From Cunninghamia lanceolata (taxonomy: Eukaryota; Streptophyta; Pinopsida; Cupressales; Cupressaceae), in assembly GCA_027924645.1 (NCBI GenBank), contig BSBN01001757.1:434001-498000 (forward strand): a stretch of DNA of 64,000 nt, in the 5' to 3' direction. Every line of letters starts with the position of its first letter. The stretch's first letter is position 1. The position numbers and the translations under genes were made by a program. The notes below the pieces were generated by a model. It did not search any database and had not been told where the DNA came from. It saw only the letters and a list, made by a program, of their open reading frames with translations. Of the stretch, positions 1 through 12,310 are shown piece by piece.

Positions 1-60
1 AATTAGCTTATTATCATATTTTCATTTTATTTTTTTATTATTTCTTTTGGAAGACATCAC

Positions 61-191
61 AAATACCAGGGAAGGGGAGTATGAATTTAGTCTTGTTATT
101 TTATTTCTTTACATAGTGTGAGTGATAAAATGTGAACATTGAAAAATCTAAAATGATTACATTATATGACATTAATATGTTACTATTAATT
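61..191 (+). repeat. Dispersed ~130-bp repeat, copy 1
   Basis: This stretch aligns by eye with 16979-17119 in the same orientation. Shared blocks include 'gataaaatgtgaacattga' and 'cattaatatgttactatta', with scattered substitutions and small indels. Sequence outside the block does not align. It may be a piece of an older dispersed element; no family is assigned. Confidence 0.6.
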
Positions 192-1038
192 CCTTTCCTC
201 TTTAAAAAAGTTATTTGATTTAATAAATAAATAATTAGGAAATTGTAGTGTTATGCATTGAATTAAATTGATTATTTCTCTTTTAAATTAAAATTTTGTT
301 ATCTGTGTTGTTTGAAGACTCTTGTAGCTTTGTGAATTGGGAATTCCTTGATTTGAATTGATTAAACTAGTTAAAAAAAGAATTCTCTGAATTTGTGTGT
401 CAACTGGATGTGGATCCATCTGTTGCTTTGAGGAATTTGCATATGTCTAAACATGAGAAAGGAGGAAGGATATGGTAAAAAAAAGGTGGAAAGAAAGAAG
501 TTATAGGAAATTAAGATCAAAATAGAGAAACGAAGAGAAGAATTGGGAGTTGGAACAAGAAAAAACTTATGAGTTTTTAGTGGCTCAAATTTGGCATAAT
601 CCTACAATTTGGAGGTATGAAAATAACAATCCTTCCTCCGCAAGTGTGACAAATTATTTGGGCTTATTGAAATTATAGTAAGACAACAATTGTTCTATTT
701 TAAGTTTTAATTCAAAGGTTATTTTTATTAAAATCCAATTTAATTCTCAAATGATTTAGAATTTGGGTAAATGGGATTTAACCAGAGGAAAGAAATGGGT
801 CATGGAAGTAAAACTTAGGAAAACCCATGATAGAAATAAAAATTCATAAAAATTCCACTTCTAGGTAAAATATAGAACCCTTCTATTTCATCAAACATTC
901 ACTCAAAATATTAGAGTTTTACTATTTAAGATAACATGTAATTGCTTAATTGTGTTGAGCTAGTTTAACTGGAAGCAAAATTATTTATATCATGCCTCAA
1001 AGCATGCAAATAAAACTCTATATTATGGATGTTTGAAT

Positions 1039-1043
1039 GCATG
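1039..1043. repeat. Target-site duplication GCATG, left
   Basis: GCATG lies immediately before the first base of the 5' LTR (TGTAGTG) and again at 15526-15530 immediately after the 3' LTR. A 5-bp duplication is normal for LTR-retrotransposon integrase. Confidence 0.8.
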
Positions 1044-2399
1044 TGTAGTGCCCCCTCGTCATTGGCTTGTGATAGCGGTGGTTCTACACTGCTCTCTATC
1101 AATTGGAGACAGTTGTCAGTCATTCATTGCATTGATTCAGTTCTGAGACAGTTGATTAGTAGGTTATGATTTATGTTTATATTGATGAACTATGTTTGAC
1201 TGATATAATTAGATAGGTGTTATGAGTTTATGATGGCACTACTATTATTTCAATTATGATGCGAATTAATATCATCAGGTGTCATTTGATTAGTGATGGT
1301 TGAATTCATATAAAAGTGTTATGATATTGTTTCAAGAGAAGAGATGGTGTAGTACTACTCGCTTCGAGTACCCTACTACACCGCGATTCTCTGACTCTCC
1401 ATGTGAAGACATATATGAATTTGATCATATACAACCAACTGTGTGAATGCAAGTTCGAGGTACCAAACCTTGACTCCACCTCATATAGGAGGTTTGAACA
1501 GGTTATTACACCAATGGGTATCAGTGATGGGAGATGACGCAAGGTCTATTCCACTAGGTCAGTCCTCGTCTTCTGTTGTGGTCTTGAGTTGTGTTGTGTC
1601 GCTAGGTCCTTGCCTTGTATGTGGGTGATTCCGTGTTGTGGTGTTTAGCCGAGTTGTGTTATTTATGCTCTTGTGTGTGGTTGAAAAATACTTTAATGAC
1701 TTATTATTAATTAATGATGCTTCTATTATGCTTTAATATTTGGTTTAGCCTGAAGCTTGATTGACAACTTGGTAAAATTTTATTATCTAGAATTAATTAT
1801 TCCCTACCAAGAATATTTTGTCATGAATTAGGGTTACAGGTAATTATTATTATATATTTTTTAAACAGAATAATTTGGATATGTTGAATAAATGCCTTGA
1901 GTTGTCAAATATGAATTCTCTAAGTTGTGGAATCTCTATTATTAGTAAATTTTTTAATTTCCAGAGGAGTGGGTTGTTGGGTAACGGATGCATGTCTACA
2001 TCTCTTTCCTGAGTTGAATCATTTTGGGGGGGAGATAATAGAAAAAGGAGGGGCAGGAGTTGGAGGGATTTTTGGAGGTGGAACTAAATTTTTGGGTATG
2101 TGGTTTGTCTTCCTCTATGAATTTACAAATTTTGTAGTTTGTAAGTTATATTTTATTGCAACATAATTCTGTGTGAGTATCTAGCATGTCTTGTGTGTGG
2201 AACTTACTTCTGTAAATTGAAATTTAATAACTCTTCTGAACTCTTGTGCCCTAATCTGTAATCTTGCATGGTGACCTCAATCTTGTGGATCAGATGACTC
2301 AGTGTTTAGCTTTAATCAAGCCCTTGTCCCTGATGTTCCTACATATTTATCTCACTTAATCACCTCTCAGACAAAAGTGGTTTTCCCAGTAAGGAGTAA

Positions 2400-3790
2400 C
2401 CCTTATTCACATCAAAGTGCCTTTTTCTTCTAATAAATAGCTACTACTCCTAATCAGTGGCAACTTGAATAAGTTGATTTCATTTGAGTTTATTGTAGAT
2501 GCTTCACCATTCCTCAGAGGGTCCTTTCTCACATTTTCCATGCCACCTTGCAATACCTTATTTCTATCTGTGAAATTCTGATAAAATTTGGTGTCTCCAA
2601 CATTACTTCCTCTAGGAAGTTTCTTCACAATTTCTGCATCATAAATCTTCCTGTTGGTTGAAAGATACTGTGTAATTCCACATTTGCTTTAGAAGTATTA
2701 CCTATCTTGAAGTATGTAGAAAACTGTATATGAGATTAGTATATAGTGATTCGTTGGTTGGTACTTGTCTTTTGTCTGAGGTTAATCGACATGAAACTAT
2801 TCACTATAACCACCAAACATGGCACTTATATATGTAATATGGTGGTTTTCCGAACAATTTCTGCATTGAATCTCTACCCTTACCGGTGGTCCTATTTTCA
2901 AACCCCTCTATTGATGGATGTGTCTCATCACCTACACTTAAGCTTGTTCCATCTGCCAAACTTCATTTCACCTAGGCTGCAAGCGAGCTTTCAATGTAGG
3001 TTAGGTTCTGTGTGCAGCCCAAGGTCAGGAAAATAGCTTTACTTCTATCGAGAGCTTTCACATAAAAGCTTCTTAATTCTTTCACCAAAATCCTTGCACT
3101 CTTTTTAGGAGATGTCATCTCTTTGAGGCATTCTTTCAAATAGTCCATGTGCTTTGGTTATGATTCCACATTTCTCATATGCGTAAACTGAACCTTACCA
3201 GCTATTAAATCTATTAATACTTAATGCCATGTTGGACAGATGTTCTTGCCACTTTAAGCATCTTCCTTAGGCTCTGGCTACGAGGATGCTGGAGAAGAGG
3301 GAGGAAATAGATTTGCACCCACCATTTGCTTCACTTGAGAGTCCCTATGCGAGTTCACCAATCCATTTTGCAATATCCCTCAATCATTGCATTCGTTGAG
3401 GCAAAATCTGCCAGCCATTTTGTTTAGACATTCTAAGGCCATCCTTGTAGTTCAATGTTGATGTGCATCACCTCCATGTCACTCCATCTCCTTGAGGGTT
3501 TCTATCAAATAGATTGCATGCCTTGCTGCCACTCTTCTTCCTTCATGTCCATCGACCTAATCGCACCAAGTATAGCCTTCGTTGCCGCTAACCTTTCATG
3601 AGTGATATCCTGATGTGAATCATGCATTTTGAGACCCTCCTTCTGGTTCGATACCTTCCTCTGGCGCGAGCCTACCAGAGAATAATGAAGTTTCTGTCTT
3701 ATTGTGGATCCTCATATAATTGCATTAATGAAGTTAACTTCCTTCATAGGATCTGGCATGTCTTGTTGCTTTAGCAAGCATCAGTTTTTT
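2400..3790 (-). pseudogene. Antisense coding-like segment inside the 5' LTR
   Basis: Read on the minus strand, this segment gives interrupted protein-like stretches: a 73-residue open frame at 2407-2628 starting MKKLPRGSNVG, then stop-broken frames upstream. The same stretch in the 3' LTR (10820-12310) is better preserved and gives the phrases LLKELRSFYMKALDRSKAI and CTQNLTYIESLLAAWVQ, which look like real protein. I do not recognise the family from sequence alone; it recalls the large accessory proteins of plant retroelements. The likeliest explanation is an old coding fragment captured antisense into the LTR before the element's last transposition. It is decayed and shows no sign of being functional. 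Confidence 0.45.
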
Positions 3791-5215
3791 GAGGACAAGA
3801 AAATAGTATTGCAGTGTTCTAGAGTTGGTTAAGTCATGCTTCTTTCAGTTACCTTCTAAATCATGCAGATAGTTTTTACATTCTTTCCCTGTTTGTTTGA
3901 CTGTCTAGTATGTCGTGTTTTTGTTTCAGTGTGTTTGTCTTTTAGTGAAAAGTATGCATTTCCTTTTGGTCGCTATTGTTCAACATTGTAGTCATAAGGT
4001 TTGGTGTATTATTCGATTGTCCTTTCATTATAATGTAAGTCGATATGTCTTGAAGTCCTTGTTAGTATGTTCATAGGGGGAAACTCCCTCGGATAGGAAA
4101 CAAAATTATACTTTCTTATAGATATGTTTATTAGAAAGTTTGAGTGGAATCAAAATATATGTTTAAGCTTGGTCTTTCTAGCAACCTTTAGTGGGAGCCA
4201 TCATAGATATTGGTTCGAAGGGAGTCTTTTTCATTAGGAATTTAATGCTCACACTTTCCTTACAAATATGCTTAATTGGTAATTTATTATGGTATCTTAC
4301 TTATTAGAGATTCAATGTTTTGAATGATAGTTGATAGTGGTTATATCTTAGGAATTAATGTTTTCTCATTGATATGGTTGTTAGGAATTTTAATGTTAGT
4401 TTGGTACCCATGCTTTCAGGGTATCTTAAGTTTTGTTTCGAAATGGAATGTTGTATTAAGTTAGGTAGTTTTGTAGGTTTCAGTAGTCATTTGGATTTGA
4501 AATGCCATTAGTGATTTATGATATAGATCGAGTTCTTGATGCCTATTGAAGTTTTATTTGAATTTGTGGTTATTAATGTATAGGTTACACTTATCAAGGA
4601 TATAAGTGTATTTTTATAAATGTTTTAACTTAATGGATAATAATGGTTTCTGAAATTATTTTTCGTAGTATGATATTTGGTGTGAGATCGGCCTTTTGAA
4701 ATGTTTAAATTGCCCAGGAAGTATAGTTTTAGGCGATTAAGTTAGGAGTCCTTCTAGTTCTTTGTAAAGGAATCATAACTAGTTAATGTCAGACGGTAAT
4801 TTAGGTTAATGGGAAAATGTACTTATATTAGTGACTTTGTTTGAAATTGTTACTGGTAAATGGTAGTTGGTAAGTTACACTTAAGGAAATTATAGATGCA
4901 TAATGTTGTTTTAGAAGATGCTAGTTGGTTTTATGATTTAGTTAGTATCCTCATCAAATGCAAATTTGTTCATACTAGCCTAGGAAACATTGATTTTAGT
5001 AGCTATATCTTAAGTTAGAGCTTTTCTTTGTATGTTCGAATTATAATACTAGATTTCTAATGTGGAGTCAATGTAATTAGTATAGTATATGTTAAATCAT
5101 TTCATTTCGATAAAAGTAAAAGCATTGTTAAGTCCGTCGGTTTATACCCTCCTTATAGAATCATGTCAAGATTGGTTTCAATATGGTCTTGCTTGGTAAT
5201 TTTACTTGTTGGGAG

Positions 5216-6182
5216 GGTAAAAGCACAACGCTGTGTCACACTTTCAGCTGACTTATCAGCACAAGCGAATTTAAGTATTTCTAATTAAAAATCAATTTTG
5301 GTCAAACATATGATCTTGTAAGATTCATTCTAGCTAAGATAGATATGTGCACAACTTTTACAACTAGAATTGTTGGCTAAATGCATATGTAGCACCATGA
5401 TGAGGTCAATTTACCAAAAAAAAAATTATTTGAAAAACTTGATATTTCAACAACTTCTACTCGTGTAAATAACATTTAAAAAAAATATAAAAATACCCTT
5501 TTGTAGATCTATATGTTTAGTTTTCAAAAAAATATATATTTTAATAGTTTAATTATTATTTATATTTTACTTTTTACTTTTACTAAAAGTAGGTTATCAG
5601 CACAAAACATTAAGTCAATTACCATGTCAAGGAAAAATAGTAAAACTTATTTTAAAAAATTAAAAAAAATATGATGCCCTAGATAAAAGAATCTATATCA
5701 AGATGGTATAATTTTTTTTCTATTTTAGATAAATAGTTAATATGAAAGTTGATGTCGACTGGAAACAATTATGTTTTAATACATGCACATTTTAATATTT
5801 GTTTTAAAATATATGTTTATCAAAATTGAAAAAAAATATATCCATGCCCTAAAGTTTCAAGTTATAAATACAGACAAAAAAATTGAAGAAAAACAAATAA
5901 AATTTACTGTATAAAGATTGACGTCTCATGTAACTTTATTTTTCAGCATTTTATCAGCAACTAAATTATAGTGGCAATTTATTAAAAACTATATTCAAAT
6001 AATTTTATAATTTTTACCAAAAAATAGAAACATAAAATATACTAAAAAATAAATATTTTATTAATTTACATCATTTCAAAATTTAAAACATATATGTCAC
6101 TTTTTAGTGTTTCAAATTTAAAAGTTAGATCAGCGTTGGCCGTTTCCTTTATAAAAGTGTGACACAGCATTGTACTTTTACC
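5216..6182. mobile_element. MITE-like DNA transposon in the 5' LTR
   Basis: A 967-bp AT-rich insertion with terminal inverted repeats of about 28 bp that begin GGTAAAAG and differ at two positions. TGGGAG directly precedes it (5210-5215) and directly follows it (6183-6188). The 3' LTR has a single TGGGAG at the matching place (13729-13734), so it serves as the empty site and fixes both ends. No transposase frame is visible, so it is non-autonomous. A 6-bp duplication is unusual for the common plant superfamilies (hAT 8, Mutator 9, PIF/Harbinger 3), so I leave the superfamily open. Confidence 0.88.
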
Positions 6183-8028
6183 TGGGAGTAATGGTGTATT
6201 TAGGGTAGTCATCTTCATGATACATTATTGTAGTGAATAAATATAGAGATAGAAATTTTAGAGTAATTTGTATTGATGTTCTTGTTCATGAGGTAACAAT
6301 ATTGTGCTTTGGGTATTAATTACCTTGTTAAGTATTTATTGTTGTTCAGCTTGTAATATTCTATTTCGTGCTTCATAATCAGTGGATATCATTGTATATG
6401 TAGTTTCTTCATTTTAGTTACTTTTACTTTGGAAAACAAGGAATGGTGTTTGTTTATATTAATGGAATTATTTTATGAGCTTTCCTTGACTTTTGTTTCT
6501 ATAAGGATGTTCGGTTTATGGTTCACCTTCCTTGCCTTATTAATACATAGAGATTGAAGTTTGCTATTGGTGATAACCTTGTGTAAGTTGATTTCTTGAT
6601 TGATTTAGGAGTCCATTGAACCTATTTGCTCGATCTCCTCCTTGGTCATATCGTATGTTTGTATTGGAGAATTATGTTACCTTGTGGTGGAGTTTGATCT
6701 ATGTTGGTTGTCGTGAAGTAGGAATTTTGTGTGATGTCATGGCCACTTGTTGTCAAGGTGGAAGTGTTGACCTTGTCTGATAATGGTTTCTTTATCTTTG
6801 GTTGTACCTAACTCTAGAGGGGAGGTGTCTTGATCTTTTGTCCAGATAGTGGCATGTCAATGTAATGGGATATATAGATTTTTGTATCTTGTAATGAATG
6901 GGGAATGGTCTCTTGGATACAGTACTTGGTTCTTGATGGTATTGGTTCAATTTTGAAGAGAATATAAGGATTTATTGTTGTGGCCTAGAGAAGTGCGTAA
7001 GTTATGACTCTGGTCTGATTGGTGACTTTTACCTGCATGTTGTGGTATGTATGATTGACCAGTGAACACTAAGGGAGTGGCTTTCATGGTGGGTAACCCC
7101 ATGGAAGTTGTAAGCAAGTAGAAAACTTAATAACTTAATCAAGAAGGTTGGGGTATTAAAACACTTAGCAAGATAAGTAAGAGACCTCACCCATGCCTTG
7201 AGTGCTCTCACAGGCTAACGATGGGATGAGAAGGCCTAGTTGGCAAGGTCGACCGCCTTGTCTCCATGAGAGGACCTGTTGGCTTGGTATGTGTCACCCT
7301 ACAGGGCCGGTGCCTAGAGAGAGGCTGCTAGGGTAACCATAGATGGGGGCTAGCTTCTGGTGATTGATAGCCTAGGTAACCCATGCTAGGACCATGCGAT
7401 GACACTCTCCTTATGCAGTTTAGTTGTTTCTTCTTGGTTGTGCCTCTGGAGTGATGTCTTGTCTCGTGCAGCTTTGTTGGTATGGTCGGTTGTGTCAAGT
7501 CAGTTGTCATTCTTTTATATTTGGTTGTTGTTTCTTGGCTTAGTGGAATCCTCATCATTATCTCCTATCTCGGAGGGGTGGACCTCAGGGTTCCACATGG
7601 TTGGGTGGCAGAGCTATCCATTGGCCTTTTTGGAGTTTCGGTTCGAGTCCTGAGTAGAGGTGTTCTAGTTCTAGATTGCTTCCCACCTTTGGTGGTGTTG
7701 TATACCTTCTTATGCATTCTTTTGTAAACTGATGTGATCAATCTTGTAATCTTGTATTGTAACGTTGTATTTTATCTATCTTGCTAATGTAAAAGTGGAC
7801 CTTACCTGTAATAGCAGTTTTATGTATATCACTTATGTGGTTTTAACTTTATTTTCATTGATGCAGTTATGTTCCCCTAGAGGTGTTAGCTGTTCATTTT
7901 ATTTAATGTTGTTAATAGTATAATTATATTTTATGATTAATGCATTTTCTTGCTTTAAAAAAAATATTTTTGGAATTTTTGCTCTTGTTAGTCTAACTCT
8001 CTAGGGTTACATGACGGGGCATTACATT

Positions 8029-8049
8029 TGGTGTCAGAGCCTAGGTTTA
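8029..8049 (+). other. Primer-binding site, initiator tRNA-Met
   Basis: TGGTGTCAGAGCCTAGGTTT begins two bases after the 5' LTR. It matches the complement of the plant initiator tRNA-Met 3' end (TGGTATCAGAGCCAGGTTT) with one substitution and one inserted T. It would prime minus-strand DNA synthesis. Confidence 0.85.
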
Positions 8050-9502
8050 GACACTGGGTACTCTAGTTAGAATTGAGCCCATTATGTGACCTAGTGCTTA
8101 AACTCTGTAGATTAACTGTATCCCAAGTTGCAACACTGAGACCTCTGGATTGTTGTGGTTGCCCTAGGTTAAACAATTTTCTTGTTGTAGTAAGTTGGTA
8201 ATAGTATCTCTCACCTATATGCATTAGTATGGAGGTTGATAAGTTATAGACTTGCTCTTTAAGAAATGAATTCTTTATGCTTTATGTTACTTATGTGTCT
8301 GCTATGTTTATCCTCCTTCTTCATTGGGAATGTGGTGTTACATCTGACAATATGTTCTCCATGAATGTTAATGCATCTAATCATCTGGTGGTATCATGCA
8401 TCAAGAGTTATGTGGTTATGTGATGTTGACATCTTTACATGGGTGCTTGAAAATCTATATCTAACCTCTAGATGGTCATGACCTCTTATGGAAGAATTGT
8501 TGTAATTTATGGAAGTTATCATTGCATATGCCTATGTAAGAACTGTATGTAGGAGATCAAATGAGAGATTGTGTCAGGCTTACAAGATTAGCTATGAGAT
8601 AATGTAAGTCAATTATAGTTTGAATGATTCCTATATGTAATAATATACTTTCCTTTTTATATCCTCTTGCATAAGGAAGCAATTGCATAATTCCGTAGTT
8701 TAGTAGAAAGAAATTGAAGTTGTTAGACAAGAGGATGTAGTTAACATAATTGTTTGAGTGGTTGTGTACATTCTCTAACACATTCTGGATCTTGTGTCCT
8801 TGAGTGTTGTGAAGTGGATACTCCCTTTTTGTGGCTAAAATTAGTCACATCGTGATGTGAAATTGTTTTAATTTGGTTGTTCTGAAAATTTTGATAGTTG
8901 TTTCATGTGTTGTGAGAGGGGTTAATAGTGAGTTTCTTTCTTTGAACCTTCTTATGTTAGGAATGGTCACCAAGACTCTTTTCTTTATTCTTGATTTATT
9001 GAAATTTGCTGGCACTTTGTGACTTAAAGTTGGATTTTATTGTTCTTCCCTTGTGGTTTGTAGTTATTTTTAAATTTTCTATGGTGGATATTTCAAATGT
9101 TTGATTCTGTTGGCCCCAGTTGTGGTAAGTGTTGTTTCTATCATGTTCATTTTGAACCTTTGATAGTATGTTCAAGGGAGGACTCCGCGGAGAATCACAC
9201 TTTGTATGGTTGTTAATTAGTGGATAATAAGATATGAGATGTATTTTTTTTCCTTAATTATATGAGATTGCAATTCCTTGGATTGTATGAGATTGTCGAA
9301 AAAAAGTGTTATTAGATATAAGTAGATAACATGATACGCCATAAAGGTAAAGAATTGATGTTCTTCTTATCTTTTATTGAACATTTGTGCTTGTTGTGAA
9401 CAATTGTTTAATATAGATGAGAATGTTGGGAATGGAATATGACAATGTTAATATATTATGTTTCTACCCTAATCATTGACTTCTAGGAGTAAGTCAAGTT
9501 TT

Positions 9503-9514
9503 AGGGGGGGAGGA
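9503..9514 (+). other. Polypurine tract of the giant-LTR element
   Basis: A run of A and G containing seven consecutive G residues ends directly at the first base of the 3' LTR (TGTAGTACCCCC). Position and composition are those of a plus-strand primer. Confidence 0.85.
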
Positions 9515-10819
9515 TGTAGTACCCCCTTCGTTGGCTTGTGATAGCGGTGGTTCTGCATTGCTCTCTGTCAATCGGAGACAATTGTCAGTCGTTCATTGCA
9601 TTGATTCAGTTCTGAGATAGTTGATTAGTAGGTTATGATTTATGTTTATGTTGATGAACTATGTTTGACTAATATAATTAGACAGGTGTTATGAGTTTAT
9701 GATGGCACTACTATTATTTCAGTTATGATGTGAATTAATATCATCATGTGTCATTTGATTAGTGATGGTTGAATTCAGATAAAAGTGTTATGATATTGTT
9801 TCAAGAGCAGAGATGGTGTAATACTACTCTCTTTGAGTACCCTACTATGCCGTGATTCTCTGACTCTCTGTGTGAAGACATATATGAACTTGATCAAATA
9901 CAACCAACTGTGTGAATGTAGGTTATAGGTACCGAACCTCGACTCCACCTGATATAGTAGGTTTGAGCGGGTTATTACACCAATGGGTATCAGTGATGGG
10001 AGATGACGCGAGGCCTATTCCACTAGGTCAGTCCTCGTCTTTTGTTGTGGTCTTGATTTGTGTTGTGTCACTTGGTCCTTGCTTTGTATGTGGGTAATTC
10101 TATGTTGTGGTGTTTAGTCGAGTTGTGCTATTTATGCTCTTGTGTGTGGTTGAAAAATACTTTAATGACTTATTATTAATTAATGATGCTTCTATTATGC
10201 TTTAATATTTGGTTTAGCCTGAAGCTTGATTGACAACTTGGTTAAATTTTATTATCTAGAATTAATTATTCCCTACCAAGAATATTTTGTCATGAATTGG
10301 GGTTACGAGTAATTATTATTATATATTTTTTAAATAGAATAATTTTGATATGTTGAATAAATGCCTTGAGTTGTCGATTATGAATTCTCTGAGTTGTGGA
10401 ATCTCTATTATTAGTTAAATTTTAAATTTCCAGAGGAGTGGGTTGTTGGGTAATAGATGCATGTCTGCATCTATTTCTTGAGTTGAATCATTTTGGGGGG
10501 GAGAGAACAGAAAAAGGAGGGGTAGGAGTTGGAGGGATTTTTGGAGGTGGAACTAAATTTTTGGGTATGTGGTTTGTCTCCTTCTGTGAATTTACAAATG
10601 TTGTAGTTTGTAAGTTATATTTGATGGAAGCATAATTCTGTGTGAGTATCTAGCATGTCCTGTGTATGGAACCAACTTCTGTAAATTGAAATTTAATAAA
10701 TCTTCTGAACTCTTGTGCCCTAATCTATAATCTTGCATGGTGATCTCAATCTTGTGGATCAGATGACTCAATGTTTAGATTTAATCAAGCCCTTGTCCCT
10801 GATGTTCCTACATATTTAT

Positions 10820-12310
10820 CTCACTTAATTACCTCTTAGATAGAAGTGGTTTGCCCAGTGAGAAGGAGTAACCCTTATGCACATCAATGTGCCTTTTTCT
10901 TCTAATAAATAGCTACTACTCCTAATTAGTGGCAACTTGAATAAGTTAATTTCATCTGAGTTTATTGTAGATGCTCCACCATTCCTCAGAGGGTCCTTTC
11001 TCACATTTTCCATGTCACCTTGCAATACCTTATTTCTATCTGTGAAATCCTGATAAATTTTGGTGTGTCCAACATTACTTCCTCTAGGAAGTTTCTTCAC
11101 AATTTCTGCATCATAAATCTTCCTGTTGGTTGAAAGATACCGTGTAATTCCTCATTTGCTTTAGAAGTATTACCTATCTTGAAGCATGTAGAAAAATGTA
11201 TATGAGACTTGTGTATAGTGATTCGTTGGTTGGTACTTGTCTTTTATCTGAGGTTAATCGACATGAAACTATTCACTATAACCACCAAATATGGCACTTA
11301 TATATGTAATATGGTGGTTTTCTAAACAATTTCTACATTAAATCTCTACCCTTACTGGTGGTCCTATTTTCAAACCCCTCTATTGATGGATGTGTTCCAT
11401 CACCTACACTTAAGCTTATTCCATCTGCCAAACTGCATTGCACCCAGGCCGCAAGCAAGCTTTCAATGTAGGTTAGGTTCTGTGTGCAGCCCAAGGTGAG
11501 GAAAATAGCTTTACTTCTGTCGAGAGCTTTCATGTAAAAGCTTCTTAATTCTTTCAACAAAATCCCTGCACTCTTTTCAGGAGATGTCATCTCTTTGAGG
11601 CATTCTTTCAAATAGTCCATGTGCTTTGGTTATGATTCCACATTTCTCATATGCATAAACTGAACCTTACCAGCTATTTAATCTATTAATACTTACTTAA
11701 CACCATGTTGGACGGACATTCTTACCACTTTCAATGTCTTCCTTAGGCTCTGGCTACGAGGATGCTGGAGAAGAGGGAGGAAATGGCTTTGCACCCACCA
11801 TTTGCTTCGTTTGAGAGTCCCTAAGCTAGTTCACCAATCCATTTTGCAATATCCCTCAATCATTACATTCGTTGAGGTAAAATCTACCAGCCATTTTTTT
11901 TAGATGTTCTAAGGCCATCCTTGTAGTTCAATGTTGATGTACATCGCCTCCATGTAACTCCATCTCCTTGAGGTTTTCTGTCAAATAGATTGCATGCCTT
12001 GTCATTGTGTTTTCCATCTCTTTGCTATGAAATCTTGATCTTCAGCTACCACTCTTCTTCCTTCATGTCCGTCGACCTGATTGCGCCAAGTATGGCCTTC
12101 ACTGCCACTAACCTTTCATGAGTGATATCTTGATGTGAGTCATGCATTTTGAGACCCTCCTTCTAGTTTGATACCTTCCTCTGGCACAAGCCTACCAGAG
12201 AATAATGAAGTTTCTATCTTATTGTGGATCCTCATATAATTGCATTTATGAAGTTAGCTTCCTTCATAGGATCTAGCATGTCTTGTTGCTTTAGTAAGCA
12301 TCAGTTTTTG
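10820..12310 (-). pseudogene. Antisense coding-like segment inside the 3' LTR
   Basis: This is the same captured segment as at 2400-3790, here with longer open stretches on the minus strand: 91 residues at 10825-11100 and 95 residues at 11333-11620. The latter reads MDYLKECLKEMTSPEKSAG and continues with an alternating hydrophobic pattern typical of a folded alpha-helical protein. Upstream (12310 to 11620) the reading is broken by stops but still protein-like, with phrases such as DMEALxINxELQG. Family unknown to me. Its antisense orientation inside an LTR, and presence in both LTRs, show it was part of the LTR before the last transposition. Confidence 0.5.

Larger units (their letters stand above)
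1..1043. other. AT-rich flank left of the giant-LTR element
   Basis: No credible coding region, RNA gene or complete element is visible here. The stretch is AT-rich with short homopolymer runs. Positions 61-191 match 16979-17119 on the other side of the large insertion. The last five bases, GCATG, are the left target-site duplication. Confidence 0.6.
1044..8026 (+). repeat. 5' LTR (6,983 bp) of the giant-LTR element
   Basis: It begins TGTAGTGCCCC and ends GGGGCATTACA. It is collinear with 9515-15525 over its whole length except for a 967-bp inserted element (5216-6182) and a few small indels. One of these is a ~45-bp stretch present near 12010-12055 but absent near 3520 here. No sense-strand protein is recognisable; an antisense coding-like patch lies at 2400-3790. 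The extra length relative to the 3' LTR is accounted for by the later insertion. Confidence 0.88.
8027..9514 (+). other. Interior of the giant-LTR element, non-coding
   Basis: This 1.49-kb stretch lies between the LTRs. It starts with the primer-binding site and ends with the polypurine tract. No frame in either direction is long or resembles a retroviral-type protein. It therefore supplies priming signals and perhaps packaging information only. Confidence 0.8.
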
